The notes under the pieces were generated by a model. That model worked only from the letters and a program-made list of their open reading frames with translations. It was not told where the DNA came from and searched no databases. The translations under genes and the position numbers were made by a program. From assembly GCA_964605145.1 (NCBI GenBank), contig CAZSBG010000012.1, positions 1-64,000 of the forward strand: 64,000 bases of DNA, in the 5' to 3' direction. Shown here piece after piece: positions 18,450 to 27,464 of this stretch. Each line of letters starts with the position of its first letter. The stretch's first letter is position 1. Origin of the DNA: CAZSBG01 sp964605145 (GTDB taxonomy: Bacteria; Zhuqueibacterota; Zhuqueibacteria; Thermofontimicrobiales; Thermofontimicrobiaceae).

Positions 18450-19895
18450 ATGAAAATTCGACTACGATCAAAATTCTCTTTCCTGAAAAACAGCATTCGA
18501 ACCCGGTTAATACTTCTCTTTTTCATTTCTACCACATCCATTTTTGCCATTGCCGGTTACTATTTGAACTGGCAAATACGAGCGACGCTCGACAGATCAC
18601 TTGGACAAAATGTAGAAAAATTAGCAGCCAGTTTTGCGCTGCAAATTGATGGTGCCTTTATCACGTTTATCCAGCCCGGCGATGAAGAGTCCCGAACCTA
18701 CCGAAATCTGAAAAATCAACTCCATCGCTTTCAGGGAATTGCCGGGATCAATCGCATTTACCTGTTTGACGTTGATGGCAGAAGCATTGTCGATTCTGAT
18801 TCTATGGTTCGAATCGGGCTGAGGTACACTCAATTGAATTACAATCAACAGGAAATTGAGCGGGTATTTGACGGGGCAACAGCGAGCTCGGTGTTGTTCA
18901 AAGGAGTTGGTGGAAAATTTTACAAAACCGGTTTTGCCCCGATATTTCAAAAAGATACGGTGGTCGCCGGTCTGGCGGTGGTGGGTAGCGCGGAACTGTT
19001 GGATGCGGTTACCTCGATACAAAACGATTTGTTTCTGTTGGGACTGCTTGTCATTATGGGGTCAATCGTTTTGGGGTGGATTGTCGCGAGTCGCATCACA
19101 ACCCCGCTGAAAAAGTTGCAGCGAGCATCTCAAAAAATTAGCCAGGGATACTTTCATCAGCACATACCTGATTTCGGAAAAGACGAAGTGGGTTTTCTCA
19201 GCAAAACCATGGAACAGATGCGCGAAAATATTTTAACCCGCGATAAGCGCCAGCAGGCAATGCTCGCCGGGGTGGCGCATGAAATTCGAAATCCATTGGG
19301 AGGCATCGAGCTGTTTGCCGGGCTGTTGGCCAAAGAAATAAAAGAAGATGATTTGAAAAAATACGCGCGGAAAATATTGGCGGAAGTGCAAAATTTAAAA
19401 GCAATCATTCAGGGATTTTTAGATTATGCGCGTCCGGTTCCTGCCAATAAAATGCAAACGGAAATTAAAACAGTCTGGGATGAAGCGCTGTTCTTGCTTG
19501 CTGGAGAAGTGGAGGGCGCAAAAATCACCTTCCGGCAGAAAGATGACGTCGGTTCCATATTTGTCGATCCCCGGCATTTGAAACAGGTGTTTTTGAACCT
19601 GGTGAAAAATTCCCTGGCCGTGCTAAAAAGTAATGGAACGATTTTTGTTGAAATAGAACGAGTGGACGATCAGGTGAAAATAAATTTTTCCGATTCAGGG
19701 CCCGGAATTCCAACCGAATTTCAGAGCCAGATTTTTGAACCGTTTTTCACAACTCGGGAGAAAGGCACCGGTCTCGGATTAGCCGTCGTAAAAAATCTCG
19801 TGGAAGAAAACGGCGGCGTGATTCATTATCAGGATGGCGGAGAAGGAGGAGCTTGTTTTGTAATTTCTTTTCCAGTTGAACTGATGAGAAGTTGA
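18450..19895 (+). CDS. Membrane sensor histidine kinase (HAMP, HisKA, HATPase)
   Basis: The 481-residue kinase has TM helices at about 18-38 and 194-214 flanking a periplasmic sensor domain, then a HAMP linker (215-265), a canonical H-box AHEIRNPLGG with His277, an N-box around LVKNSLAVLKS, and G-boxes DSGPGIP and GTGLGLAVVKNL. It should autophosphorylate and pass phosphate to the NtrC-family regulator encoded about 100 bp downstream. The periplasmic domain (VDGRSIVDSDSMVRIG) looks like a small PAS/Cache-type fold. The start ATG lies directly after a strong hairpin. Downstream genes encode a secreted coiled-coil protein, an outer-membrane barrel and a sigma-54-preceded operon, which are reasonable candidate targets. 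Confidence 0.9.
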   Translation: MKIRLRSKFSFLKNSIRTRLILLFFISTTSIFAIAGYYLNWQIRATLDRSLGQNVEKLAASFALQIDGAFITFIQPGDEESRTYRNLKNQLHRFQGIAGINRIYLFDVDGRSIVDSDSMVRIGLRYTQLNYNQQEIERVFDGATASSVLFKGVGGKFYKTGFAPIFQKDTVVAGLAVVGSAELLDAVTSIQNDLFLLGLLVIMGSIVLGWIVASRITTPLKKLQRASQKISQGYFHQHIPDFGKDEVGFLSKTMEQMRENILTRDKRQQAMLAGVAHEIRNPLGGIELFAGLLAKEIKEDDLKKYARKILAEVQNLKAIIQGFLDYARPVPANKMQTEIKTVWDEALFLLAGEVEGAKITFRQKDDVGSIFVDPRHLKQVFLNLVKNSLAVLKSNGTIFVEIERVDDQVKINFSDSGPGIPTEFQSQIFEPFFTTREKGTGLGLAVVKNLVEENGGVIHYQDGGEGGACFVISFPVELMRS

Positions 19896-19993
19896 ATCGA
19901 AAATTCCAATTATAAGAAGACAAAAAACAAATAAAAATCAATAATCAAATTCGAAGAGTGAAGTTTTTATGATTTCATGAAAGTGGAGAAAAA

Positions 19994-21376
19994 TTGTCTG
20001 AAATATTGATCATCGAAGATAATGCCACCATGAGAGAGGCCATGGTGACAATCGTTGAGCGCATGGGCTATTCCTGCGATGAAGCGGAAAACGGGAATAT
20101 TGCCATCGAAAAATTGAATGGCGGCGCCTATGAATTCGTGGTGAGCGATTATAAAATGGAAGGGAAGAACGGGCTGGAAATTTTGAAACACATCAAGCAG
20201 CAGAGCCCGTCCACGGAAGTCTTGATCATCACTGCTTACGGAACTATCGAACTGGCCGTGGAAGCGATGAAGGCCGGCGCCGTCGATTTTATCACCAAGC
20301 CGTTTTCTCACGATGAATTCCAGATGAAAGTGGAGCGCATCTTTCAAAGAATCCATGAGCGCAAGGAGATGTCCCGCATTACCGAGGAAAACGCCTATCT
20401 TCGGCAGGAATTGGATGAGCATTTCAATTACGGGGACATCATCGGTCAATCTGAAGCCATACGCAATGTGTATCGCACCATTGAGAAAGTCGCTGCGACC
20501 GACTCGTCGGTGCTCATCTACGGAGAGAGCGGAACAGGCAAGGAACTGGTGGCAAGAGCCATTCACAAAACCAGCCCGCGTAGAGATAAGCCTTTTATCC
20601 GGGTGAATTGCGGCGCCCTGGCCGAGACTTTGCTGGAATCGGAGTTGTTCGGGCATGAGCGCGGTGCGTTCTCCGGGGCGATCAAGCGAAAGAAAGGCCG
20701 GTTCGAACTGGCCGATAGCGGCAGCATTTTCCTCGATGAGATTGGCGATATTTCTCCCAAAATGCAATTGAAACTTTTGCGCGTGTTACAGGAAAAAGAA
20801 TTTGAGCGCGTGGGCAGCGAGGAGACCATTCAGGTGGATGTGAGGGTGCTGGCAGCAACCAATAAAAAACTTGCGGATCGCGTTCAACAGGGCGCATTTC
20901 GCGAGGACTTGTATTATCGGCTGCACATTATTCCCATTTATTTGCCGGCGCTTCGCGATCGTAAAGACGATATTCCGATTTTAATTGACCATTTCCTCGA
21001 TACGATTGGGACGGAGCTCAATCGGAAGTCGATTTCCATCAGTCGCGAAGCTGTCGAAAAATTAACCGCTTATCCCTGGCCCGGAAATGTGCGTGAACTG
21101 GAGAATGTGCTCGAGCGTGCGCTTGTGCTCTGCGAAACAGACATGATTTCGAGCGAAGACTTGCCCGTGCTCAATTCTGTACAATCGCAGTCCCTGCCCG
21201 GAGATATTCTGGATCGCTTTCAAATGAATTTGAACGACACACTCTACGCGGTGGAAAAACAATTGCTGGAGCGGGCTATGGAAAAGGCTGAGGGAAATAA
21301 ATCCCGCGCGGCAAAATTGCTTGGAATAAAAACAAATCTTTTGTATTATAAATTAGAAAAATTTGGAATGATTTGA
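19994..21376 (+). CDS. NtrC-family sigma-54-dependent response regulator
   Basis: A 460-residue enhancer-binding protein with an N-terminal receiver (acidic pair IIEDN, phospho-acceptor Asp52, Thr80, Lys102), a sigma-54-interacting AAA+ domain (Walker A GESGTGKE at 177-184; Walker B FLDEIGD) and a C-terminal Fis-type helix-turn-helix (AEGNKSRAAKLLGI). The sigma-54-contact loop reads GAFSGA at 224-229 in place of the usual GAFTGA, a conservative change of the key Thr to Ser. The start is a TTG at 19994 preceded by GTGGAG. It forms a two-component pair with the kinase upstream and could activate the sigma-54-like promoter at 23637-23652. Confidence 0.92.
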   Translation: MSEILIIEDNATMREAMVTIVERMGYSCDEAENGNIAIEKLNGGAYEFVVSDYKMEGKNGLEILKHIKQQSPSTEVLIITAYGTIELAVEAMKAGAVDFITKPFSHDEFQMKVERIFQRIHERKEMSRITEENAYLRQELDEHFNYGDIIGQSEAIRNVYRTIEKVAATDSSVLIYGESGTGKELVARAIHKTSPRRDKPFIRVNCGALAETLLESELFGHERGAFSGAIKRKKGRFELADSGSIFLDEIGDISPKMQLKLLRVLQEKEFERVGSEETIQVDVRVLAATNKKLADRVQQGAFREDLYYRLHIIPIYLPALRDRKDDIPILIDHFLDTIGTELNRKSISISREAVEKLTAYPWPGNVRELENVLERALVLCETDMISSEDLPVLNSVQSQSLPGDILDRFQMNLNDTLYAVEKQLLERAMEKAEGNKSRAAKLLGIKTNLLYYKLEKFGMI

Positions 21377-21444
21377 AGGCAGTTGTTAGCAATTAGAAGT
21401 TGGTTGTTAGATTAAGCGAAAGATCATTAATTATATAAAGAAAA

Positions 21445-22437
21445 ATGAATATGAAACGCTTTTTGTTTGGAATTACAATTTTTCTGCTTTATTGCTCGTT
21501 TGTCTTTTCCCAGGAAATGAATGAATCTGCAATCGAGCCGAAAAATCGTGAATTTGAGGCGAAAATCCGTTCGGAGGAGCGCAGTTCAGTTGCCCTGCAA
21601 AAACAAATTGATTCGCTGGCTTTTATAATCCAGGAATTGAAAACCGATAAAGATTTCAATATTTTCGAACGCCAGCGCCTGGAGCAACTTCTCAAAGAAT
21701 CCCAAAAACTGGATATTCGTTTAAGCGAGAAACGGCAAGGTTTGGCAAAAATTCAACAGGATTATCAGGAATTTCTGGGTGAGGCAATTGCCTGGTACGA
21801 CCTCAAAATTCAAAAGCTGCTGGCTTCTGTTGAAAATAATAAATTGAATACTGAAGAAAAGCAAAAACGATTTCAAGAATTAATTCAATTCAAAGAGAGC
21901 AGAAAAGAGTACAGCCGAAGATTACAACCACAATCGCCGCCGGCATGGCTGAATACTTCAATAGAAATCCAGGAGTCCGATTCCTATGATAAAATAATTC
22001 AGAAGGCTGATCTGGTCAAAGACCAGGAAGATAAGGTGAGAAAGCAGTTAGCTCTTTTCAAAAAACATGCAAAAGAGGCGGAAAATGAATTAATGCTTCG
22101 ACGCAAAATGAACGAATTGATTTCAGACACCTATTTGATGGAGCACCAGTCAGAGACTTTTATTGCAACCGCGCCAACTGAAAAGGGTAGAATGACGGAC
22201 GTTCAGGAGGGCGTTTACAATACCGAAATTTCGCCGGAATTGGAAATCCTGATGTCTAATTATGATAATCTTATAAATTCAGACGTGAGTGAATTTTCGG
22301 CAGTTGACCTGGAATTCTACATGAAAAATTTAAATGCAATGATCTCCAACCTGGCTCGCTCTGCTGACAGCCTCAAATTGAAGGCTGAAAAATTCGACCA
22401 GTCCGCTGAGAAAAAACGCAAGGATGAAAGGAAGTGA
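21445..22437 (+). CDS. Secreted coiled-coil protein
   Basis: A 330-residue protein with a Sec signal peptide (MNMKRFLFGITIFLLYCSFVFSQE, likely cleaved after SQ) followed by long heptad-rich helices: residues 35-130 and 185-230 are dense in Lys, Glu, Gln and Leu with no Pro. No enzyme motif is visible. It resembles periplasmic coiled-coil proteins that act as scaffolds or adaptors. Its stop overlaps the GTG start of the following outer-membrane protein by four bases, so the two are almost certainly made together and may work together, for example as a periplasmic partner of the barrel. Function unknown. Confidence 0.7.
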   Translation: MNMKRFLFGITIFLLYCSFVFSQEMNESAIEPKNREFEAKIRSEERSSVALQKQIDSLAFIIQELKTDKDFNIFERQRLEQLLKESQKLDIRLSEKRQGLAKIQQDYQEFLGEAIAWYDLKIQKLLASVENNKLNTEEKQKRFQELIQFKESRKEYSRRLQPQSPPAWLNTSIEIQESDSYDKIIQKADLVKDQEDKVRKQLALFKKHAKEAENELMLRRKMNELISDTYLMEHQSETFIATAPTEKGRMTDVQEGVYNTEISPELEILMSNYDNLINSDVSEFSAVDLEFYMKNLNAMISNLARSADSLKLKAEKFDQSAEKKRKDERK

Positions 22438-23507
22438 TCCAATCTTTTAAATTGAACTTCATCTTAATCTTTTTAATGATTGTGGTGGCACCATCAATCC
22501 CTCGCGCACAGATCAGTCAAAATGCGTGGCTGTTTAAAACGCGCGTTCAACATGGACTCGAATATGATAACAATAAATTTGAATCCAGGGAAAACTCAGA
22601 TAGAGATGCGCTGTATAAAATCATTTTGAACTCGCGGGCGAAATTTTCTGCCAAAGGCTGGGCCGGACAGGTTCAATATCACGGTGGTTTTCAGCGGTAT
22701 TTTTTCACCCCTTCGGAAAACAAACTGGCGAATGACCTGCAGTCTCATTTCATGTATTCATCTCAGGATAACCGGTTCAGCCTCGGCGGACAGGCTCAGA
22801 TGCGTTTTAAATATTTTCACGGGTATGACTGGCATTACAACCTGTCCAATGCTGAACCATTTATGGGAATCACACTGTTTCATCTGCGTTTCATTCTGGC
22901 TTATAATCGGGAGCAACTAAGTTATTTCAACTATGACCTGTTCAATTATGTATCGCACACGATCAATGTCTCTGCTTCAAAACGATTGAAGCCCAATGTT
23001 CGGCTTCAGCTCAAAGGCGGCCAGCAGATTCGTAATTACGAACGCCGCGCTCTGGAGTTTAAGCCATTCCTGGATTCGCCGCTGTATTCTGATTTTTTGC
23101 AAAAGGATGTCAGCAATTTCGGAGGGGTTAAAATTTCATATCAAAAAAGGATGTTATGCTCCCTGGAATATGTATTTTTAGAGAACGCTTCAAACAGCTA
23201 TGGATTTTCCTTTCATAAACATCGACTTATTCTTTCGGCGGCACTGCCGTTAAAAAATGGAGTTCTGATCCGGTTATTCGGCGTGCTTCAGCGAAAGGAA
23301 TATGCAGAGCCTTTAAATCGAATTATTCTCACTGAGCTTGATACCGAACGCGAAAACAGCAATTTTCTAATCGTGGATTTTTCTAAAAACATTTCTCCAT
23401 CCATGAATGTCTTGTTGCGCGGCTCGTGGTACAATAATGAATCCCCGATTCCTGGACGTTACTATCAGAAATCATTGTCTTCCATCTGCCTCGAATACCT
23501 GTTCTGA
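22434..23507 (+). CDS. Probable outer-membrane beta-barrel protein
   Basis: 357 residues with an N-terminal signal peptide (FILIFLMIVVAPSIPRAQ) and a body of alternating hydrophobic and polar strands rich in Tyr, Phe and Arg (for example RFSLGGQAQMRFKYFHGYDW, FHLRFILAYNREQLSYF, KHRLILSAALPL). The chain ends in LEYLF, an aromatic C-terminal residue typical of outer-membrane barrels recognised by BamA. About 14-16 strands can be guessed. It starts at a GTG overlapping the stop of the coiled-coil gene, or at a slightly later start. No family recognised. Confidence 0.68.
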   Translation: MIQSFKLNFILIFLMIVVAPSIPRAQISQNAWLFKTRVQHGLEYDNNKFESRENSDRDALYKIILNSRAKFSAKGWAGQVQYHGGFQRYFFTPSENKLANDLQSHFMYSSQDNRFSLGGQAQMRFKYFHGYDWHYNLSNAEPFMGITLFHLRFILAYNREQLSYFNYDLFNYVSHTINVSASKRLKPNVRLQLKGGQQIRNYERRALEFKPFLDSPLYSDFLQKDVSNFGGVKISYQKRMLCSLEYVFLENASNSYGFSFHKHRLILSAALPLKNGVLIRLFGVLQRKEYAEPLNRIILTELDTERENSNFLIVDFSKNISPSMNVLLRGSWYNNESPIPGRYYQKSLSSICLEYLF

Positions 23508-23508
23508 T

Positions 23509-23543
23509 TATCAAATATTTGATAGCACCATCAAAATTTTGAT
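23509..23543. promoter_or_regulatory. Tandem AT-rich palindromes 20 bp apart (candidate enhancer sites)
   Basis: TATCAAATATTTGATA (23509-23524) and ATCAAAATTTTGAT (23530-23543) are both perfect palindromes, with centres exactly 20 bp apart, two helical turns. They lie about 125-145 bp upstream of the start expected from the sigma-54-like promoter at 23637, the usual place for dimers of an NtrC-type activator. Confidence 0.65.
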
Positions 23544-23636
23544 AGTTTAGATGATGTTCCTTCCCATAAATTTTCAGGCCGGAGCTTCAAACCACGACAT
23601 GCGCGTTAATTTCATCCCTCAAAAAAAGTTGTGGCA

Positions 23637-23652
23637 TGGCATACAAATTGCT
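23637..23652 (+). promoter_or_regulatory. Sigma-54 (-24/-12) promoter of the DUF3160-serpin operon
   Basis: TGGCATACAAATTGCT matches the sigma-54 consensus TGGCAYRNNNNTTGCW with the obligatory GG (23638-23639) and GC (23650-23651) at the correct 10-bp interval. Transcription would start near 23662, giving a leader of about 78 bases to the ATG at 23740. Confidence 0.7.
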
Positions 23653-23739
23653 TTTAACTATCGTAGCATATCCAAAATTTATTTCTATCCCCGAACATTG
23701 GAGTGTTCCAGTGTGGGAGAACGGAAAGTGAGGATCAAA

Positions 23740-26211
23740 ATGAAAAACAAACTCAGTGTTTTTGCACTTATCTTGGGAATTGTTTTGGGATTTTTCATCC
23801 CGGTGCATTCTCAAATGATTGCCACAATTTCCAATGATGTGGAAACCAGTTTTGGAACCTATCACCCAATTCAGGTAGAATTCACACCGGCGGTGCCGGA
23901 ATTCTATCTGGAAAGTGATTTTGGCAATGTCAGCAATTACGAATATTTGAAATGGCGCTTCAACTCATCCGATTCAACTTCGCTGCTTCAAAATTATTTT
24001 ACCGTGAAGAAGAGTCAGTTCAAGCAACTTTATGATATTTATAATGAATGTACCTGGAATGGAACGCCAATTTTTATAACGACTGACGCAGTGCTGCACA
24101 CTTACCACGTGTTGTTCGATTATTTTCTCTCCGAAATTGAAGTCCAAAAATTTGTTGAAACATTAGATACAATGACGGACGCGCTGATCGATTACACCGA
24201 ATCCGAAATCAATAATTTATCCGAACCTGAAGCCCAGGAAGCGGCGCGACGAAACCTGGCCTATTTTTATGTTGCGAAGAAGTTGCTCAACGGCAACGGA
24301 TTGACGGTCCCGGCGACTGTTTCGGATTTGGTGAATGCCGAACTGGCGCTCATCGACGCGCACGAAGGATTTTTCTTCTCCCCAATCTTTGGTGAATTTT
24401 CCAAACTGGATTACAGTCAATTCAATCCGCGCGGGCACTACACAAAAAGTGAAACGCTCAAAGCCTATTTCAAATCAATGATGTGGTACGGCTGGACGAT
24501 TTTTACCATGGAGCCTCAGTTTTTTGGCGAGCTCGCGAATCGGCACACGCTGCAAGCGCTGATGATGGTTCAAATGATTTATACCCTGAGCGCTGAAAGC
24601 ATATCTCTCACAACAATGTGGGACGATATTTATGAACCAACGGTTTTCTTTGTGGGGCGAACAGATGATCCAAATATCCGAGATTACAGAGCCATTGCCG
24701 AACAAATTTATGGCCTTGATTTTTTGAACCTTTCTGCGGACAGCCTGGCCAACGAAGTCCAGTTGGATGCGTTCATGGGACAGGCGCAAACCCTGCCGGA
24801 ACCGAAAATTCCCAACTGGATTTATGGAACGTTCATCACGTACAAGGGCTTCCGTTTCATGGGACAGCGGTTCATTCCTGACTCGTACATGATGGCGCAT
24901 CTCATCGATCCGTTTGTGCAGTTTCGCTACTTCCCCAAAGGGCTGGACATCATGGCCATTTTGGGTTCGGAACGCGCGTATACGCTGGCGGATTCAGTCT
25001 ATCACGAGACGCAATTTGGCGGTTATGCAGATCAAATCAAAAATTTCAAGGATGAATTTGCAAACATCGAAAGCGAGCAATGGGCGCAAAATCTTTACTG
25101 GAACTGGCTTTACTGCCTGATGCCGATGCTGTACGAAAAAGGCGCCGGGTATCCCATGTTCATGCAAACCATGGCCTGGGCCGATAAAGAGCTGCTCACA
25201 GCCCTGGCCTCATGGGCGGAACTCAGGCACGACACCATTCTTTACGCGAAGCAAAGCATGTCGCCGTGCGGCGTAACGCCGGGACCGCCGCGGAGTTATG
25301 TGGAGCCGAATCCGCATCTTTACGCGCGATTGGCCAGCCTCGTTCAATTTACAAAGGACGGACTTTCGTCGCGAAACTTGCTGCTAAAAGACTTCGAAAC
25401 CAAACTTGATGTATTCGAAAAGCTGCTTTTCTTTTTGAAAGATATTTCACTCAAAGAATTGGAAAATATTCCGCTCACCGACACGGATTATGAGAATATT
25501 TACTGTTTCGGACGAGTCATGCAGAACCTTGTTTCCGTGCCAATAGATCCCAATAATCCATACGAAGTGGAAGCCGACGACATGGCGGTCGTGGCCGATG
25601 TGCACACCGATTCCAATTCGGATTACTGTCTCGAAGAAGGTGAGGGTTATCCGTTGGAAATTTACGTCATTGTCAATGAAGGCGGGCAAATTCGCTTGAC
25701 GCGCGGCGCGATTTTTTCCTATTATGAATTCACGCAACCTATCGAAGATCGGCTGACAGACGAAAAATGGCGGGAAATGCTGGTGAGCCAAACTCCGCCT
25801 GAAATGCCGGAATGGGCGTCTATTTTTATGGATTTAAACGAAGCCCAGCCACCGTTCAGCGAGTATTCGCCGGACAATCTTTTTCATCACCTGTTTTTGA
25901 AGGTTGACAGGATTAACACGAATGTCGCGCCCAAAACCACACGGCTGCTTCAGAACTATCCGAATCCATTCAATCCGGCAACAACCATTCGTTACGAGTT
26001 GGATAAAACGTCGTTCGTCCGAATCGATATTTATAACATCAATGGACAGAAAATTCGCACACTGATATCAGAACTTCAATTGGCCGGCGTTTATACAGCG
26101 CAATGGGATGGCCGCGATGAATTCGGGCGAACTGTTGCCAGTGGCATTTATCTGTGCACCATGCGAGCCGGCGATTATTCCGAAGCTAACAAAATGTTCC
26201 TGTTACGATAA
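23740..26211 (+). CDS. Secreted DUF3160 protein with C-terminal sorting domain
   Basis: 823 residues from the ATG at 23740, chosen because it has AGTGAGG upstream and begins a clear signal peptide (MKNKLSVFALILGIVLGFFIPVHSQ). The body matches the DUF3160 family: FVTTDAVLHTYH-like motif (here IFITTDAVLHTYHVLFDYF), then long helical segments, MQTMAWADKELLTALASWAELRHDT and AKQSMSP, and a C-terminal DVHTDSN/ GYPLEIYVIVN beta part. The last 80 residues are a FlgD/Por-type sorting domain (LLQNYPNPFNPATTIRYELD...GRDEFGRTVASGIYLCTMRAG), which directs export across the outer membrane by a type IX-like route. DUF3160 has no established activity. First gene of an operon with the serpin, three bases downstream, under a sigma-54-like promoter. 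Confidence 0.88.
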   Translation: MKNKLSVFALILGIVLGFFIPVHSQMIATISNDVETSFGTYHPIQVEFTPAVPEFYLESDFGNVSNYEYLKWRFNSSDSTSLLQNYFTVKKSQFKQLYDIYNECTWNGTPIFITTDAVLHTYHVLFDYFLSEIEVQKFVETLDTMTDALIDYTESEINNLSEPEAQEAARRNLAYFYVAKKLLNGNGLTVPATVSDLVNAELALIDAHEGFFFSPIFGEFSKLDYSQFNPRGHYTKSETLKAYFKSMMWYGWTIFTMEPQFFGELANRHTLQALMMVQMIYTLSAESISLTTMWDDIYEPTVFFVGRTDDPNIRDYRAIAEQIYGLDFLNLSADSLANEVQLDAFMGQAQTLPEPKIPNWIYGTFITYKGFRFMGQRFIPDSYMMAHLIDPFVQFRYFPKGLDIMAILGSERAYTLADSVYHETQFGGYADQIKNFKDEFANIESEQWAQNLYWNWLYCLMPMLYEKGAGYPMFMQTMAWADKELLTALASWAELRHDTILYAKQSMSPCGVTPGPPRSYVEPNPHLYARLASLVQFTKDGLSSRNLLLKDFETKLDVFEKLLFFLKDISLKELENIPLTDTDYENIYCFGRVMQNLVSVPIDPNNPYEVEADDMAVVADVHTDSNSDYCLEEGEGYPLEIYVIVNEGGQIRLTRGAIFSYYEFTQPIEDRLTDEKWREMLVSQTPPEMPEWASIFMDLNEAQPPFSEYSPDNLFHHLFLKVDRINTNVAPKTTRLLQNYPNPFNPATTIRYELDKTSFVRIDIYNINGQKIRTLISELQLAGVYTAQWDGRDEFGRTVASGIYLCTMRAGDYSEANKMFLLR

Positions 26212-26234
26212 ATATGAAAGGAAAGGTGAACATC

Positions 26235-27464
26235 ATGTTGAAAATAAAATCTATTCTGATGGCCTTAATGGTTCTCGTGTTGCTTCCCAATTGTTCGAAG
26301 TCGCCTACGGCGCCGGACACCACATTGCCCCGTGAATTGACGTCAGCCGAAAAGTCGATTGTCGATTCAGACAATAAATTCGGATTGAAGCTTTTCCGGG
26401 AAATCAACACGCAAGAAGGGGAGAAGAATATTTTCATCTCGCCGCTGAGCGTTTCCATTGCGCTGGGCATGACTCTCAACGGGGCCAATGGCGACACGTA
26501 CGAAGCCATGAAATCCACACTGGAATTCGCCGGGTTGACCGAGGAGCAAATCAACAAATCGTACCGCGATTTGATGGAACTGCTGTTGAATCTCGATCCG
26601 AAAGTTGTTTTTCAAATTGCCAATTCAATCTGGTACAAAAATACTTACACGTTCAAACAGACTTTCTTCGATGTGAGCAAAGAATATTTCGACGCCGAAG
26701 TGAATGGACTGAATTTCAGCGATCCGGCTTCGGTGAACATCATCAATGGCTGGGTTGAAGAAAAGACCAATGGCAAAATAAAAGAAATCATCGACAAAAT
26801 TGATCCGAACGTTGTCATGTTTTTAATCAATGCCATTTATTTCAAAGGAATCTGGACGTTCCAGTTCGAGGAAACGAATACGTACGACGCCAACTTCACG
26901 TTGCCGGATAACACCCAGCAGAGCTGTAAAATGATGCAGCAAACCAATGATTTTAATTATTTCTCGGATGACAGGGTGGAGGCAATCGATTTGCCCTATG
27001 GCGACGGCATGTTCAGCATGGTTGTTGTGCTTCCCAAGCCGGAAGTGAATGTGGATGATTTGATCCTGGAATTGGACCAGGATTCCTGGAATGGCTGGTT
27101 GGGGCGCTTCGAAAAACAGAACGGAACCGTGCATCTGCCGCGATTCAAACTTGAATACAAAATTTTGATGAACGATGCGTTGAAAGCCCTTGGCATGGGC
27201 ATCGCATTTTCCGGCATGGCCGATTTCACCAGTATGTATGAGCCAAGCGGACTTTACATCAGTCGCGTCATTCATAAATCGTTTGTGGAAGTGAATGAAG
27301 AAGGCACCGAAGCTGCCGCTGTAACTCTGGTTGAAATAAGAGAAACATCTGCCAATAGCGGATTCAACATGACTATAAATCGACCGTTCATTTTTGCCAT
27401 TCGGGATAATCATTCCGGCAGTATAATTTTCATCGGGAAAATTGTGAATCCAAATCCACAGTGA
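26235..27464 (+). CDS. Serpin lipoprotein (inhibitory type)
   Basis: About 409 residues from the ATG at 26235 (GAAAGGTG upstream). The signal peptide MLKIKSILMALMVLVLLPNC ends in a lipobox-like Cys, so it is probably lipid-anchored. The rest is a full serpin: IFISPLSVSIALGMTLNGA, NSIWYKNTYTFKQTF, INGWVEEKTNGKI, LINAIYFKGIW, and the reactive-centre loop hinge EEGTEAAAVT (about 355-364), whose small residues indicate a loop able to insert, that is, an inhibitor. Counting from the hinge puts P1-P1' near Thr371-Ser372, which would suit elastase- or subtilisin-like targets. Bacterial serpins are uncommon and thought to protect against host, competitor or own proteases. It sits in an operon of exported proteins. 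Confidence 0.92.
   Translation: MLKIKSILMALMVLVLLPNCSKSPTAPDTTLPRELTSAEKSIVDSDNKFGLKLFREINTQEGEKNIFISPLSVSIALGMTLNGANGDTYEAMKSTLEFAGLTEEQINKSYRDLMELLLNLDPKVVFQIANSIWYKNTYTFKQTFFDVSKEYFDAEVNGLNFSDPASVNIINGWVEEKTNGKIKEIIDKIDPNVVMFLINAIYFKGIWTFQFEETNTYDANFTLPDNTQQSCKMMQQTNDFNYFSDDRVEAIDLPYGDGMFSMVVVLPKPEVNVDDLILELDQDSWNGWLGRFEKQNGTVHLPRFKLEYKILMNDALKALGMGIAFSGMADFTSMYEPSGLYISRVIHKSFVEVNEEGTEAAAVTLVEIRETSANSGFNMTINRPFIFAIRDNHSGSIIFIGKIVNPNPQ

Noticed and set aside
23509..23543. FNR/CRP-type operator
   Set aside because: FNR sites read TTGAT-N4-ATCAA; here the half-sites are in the opposite order (ATCAAA...TTTGAT), so the match is not to that family.
24475..24900. Long antisense frames inside the DUF3160, serpin, giant fusion and other genes
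   Set aside because: They are shadows in the opposite strand of well-supported genes with recognised domains.
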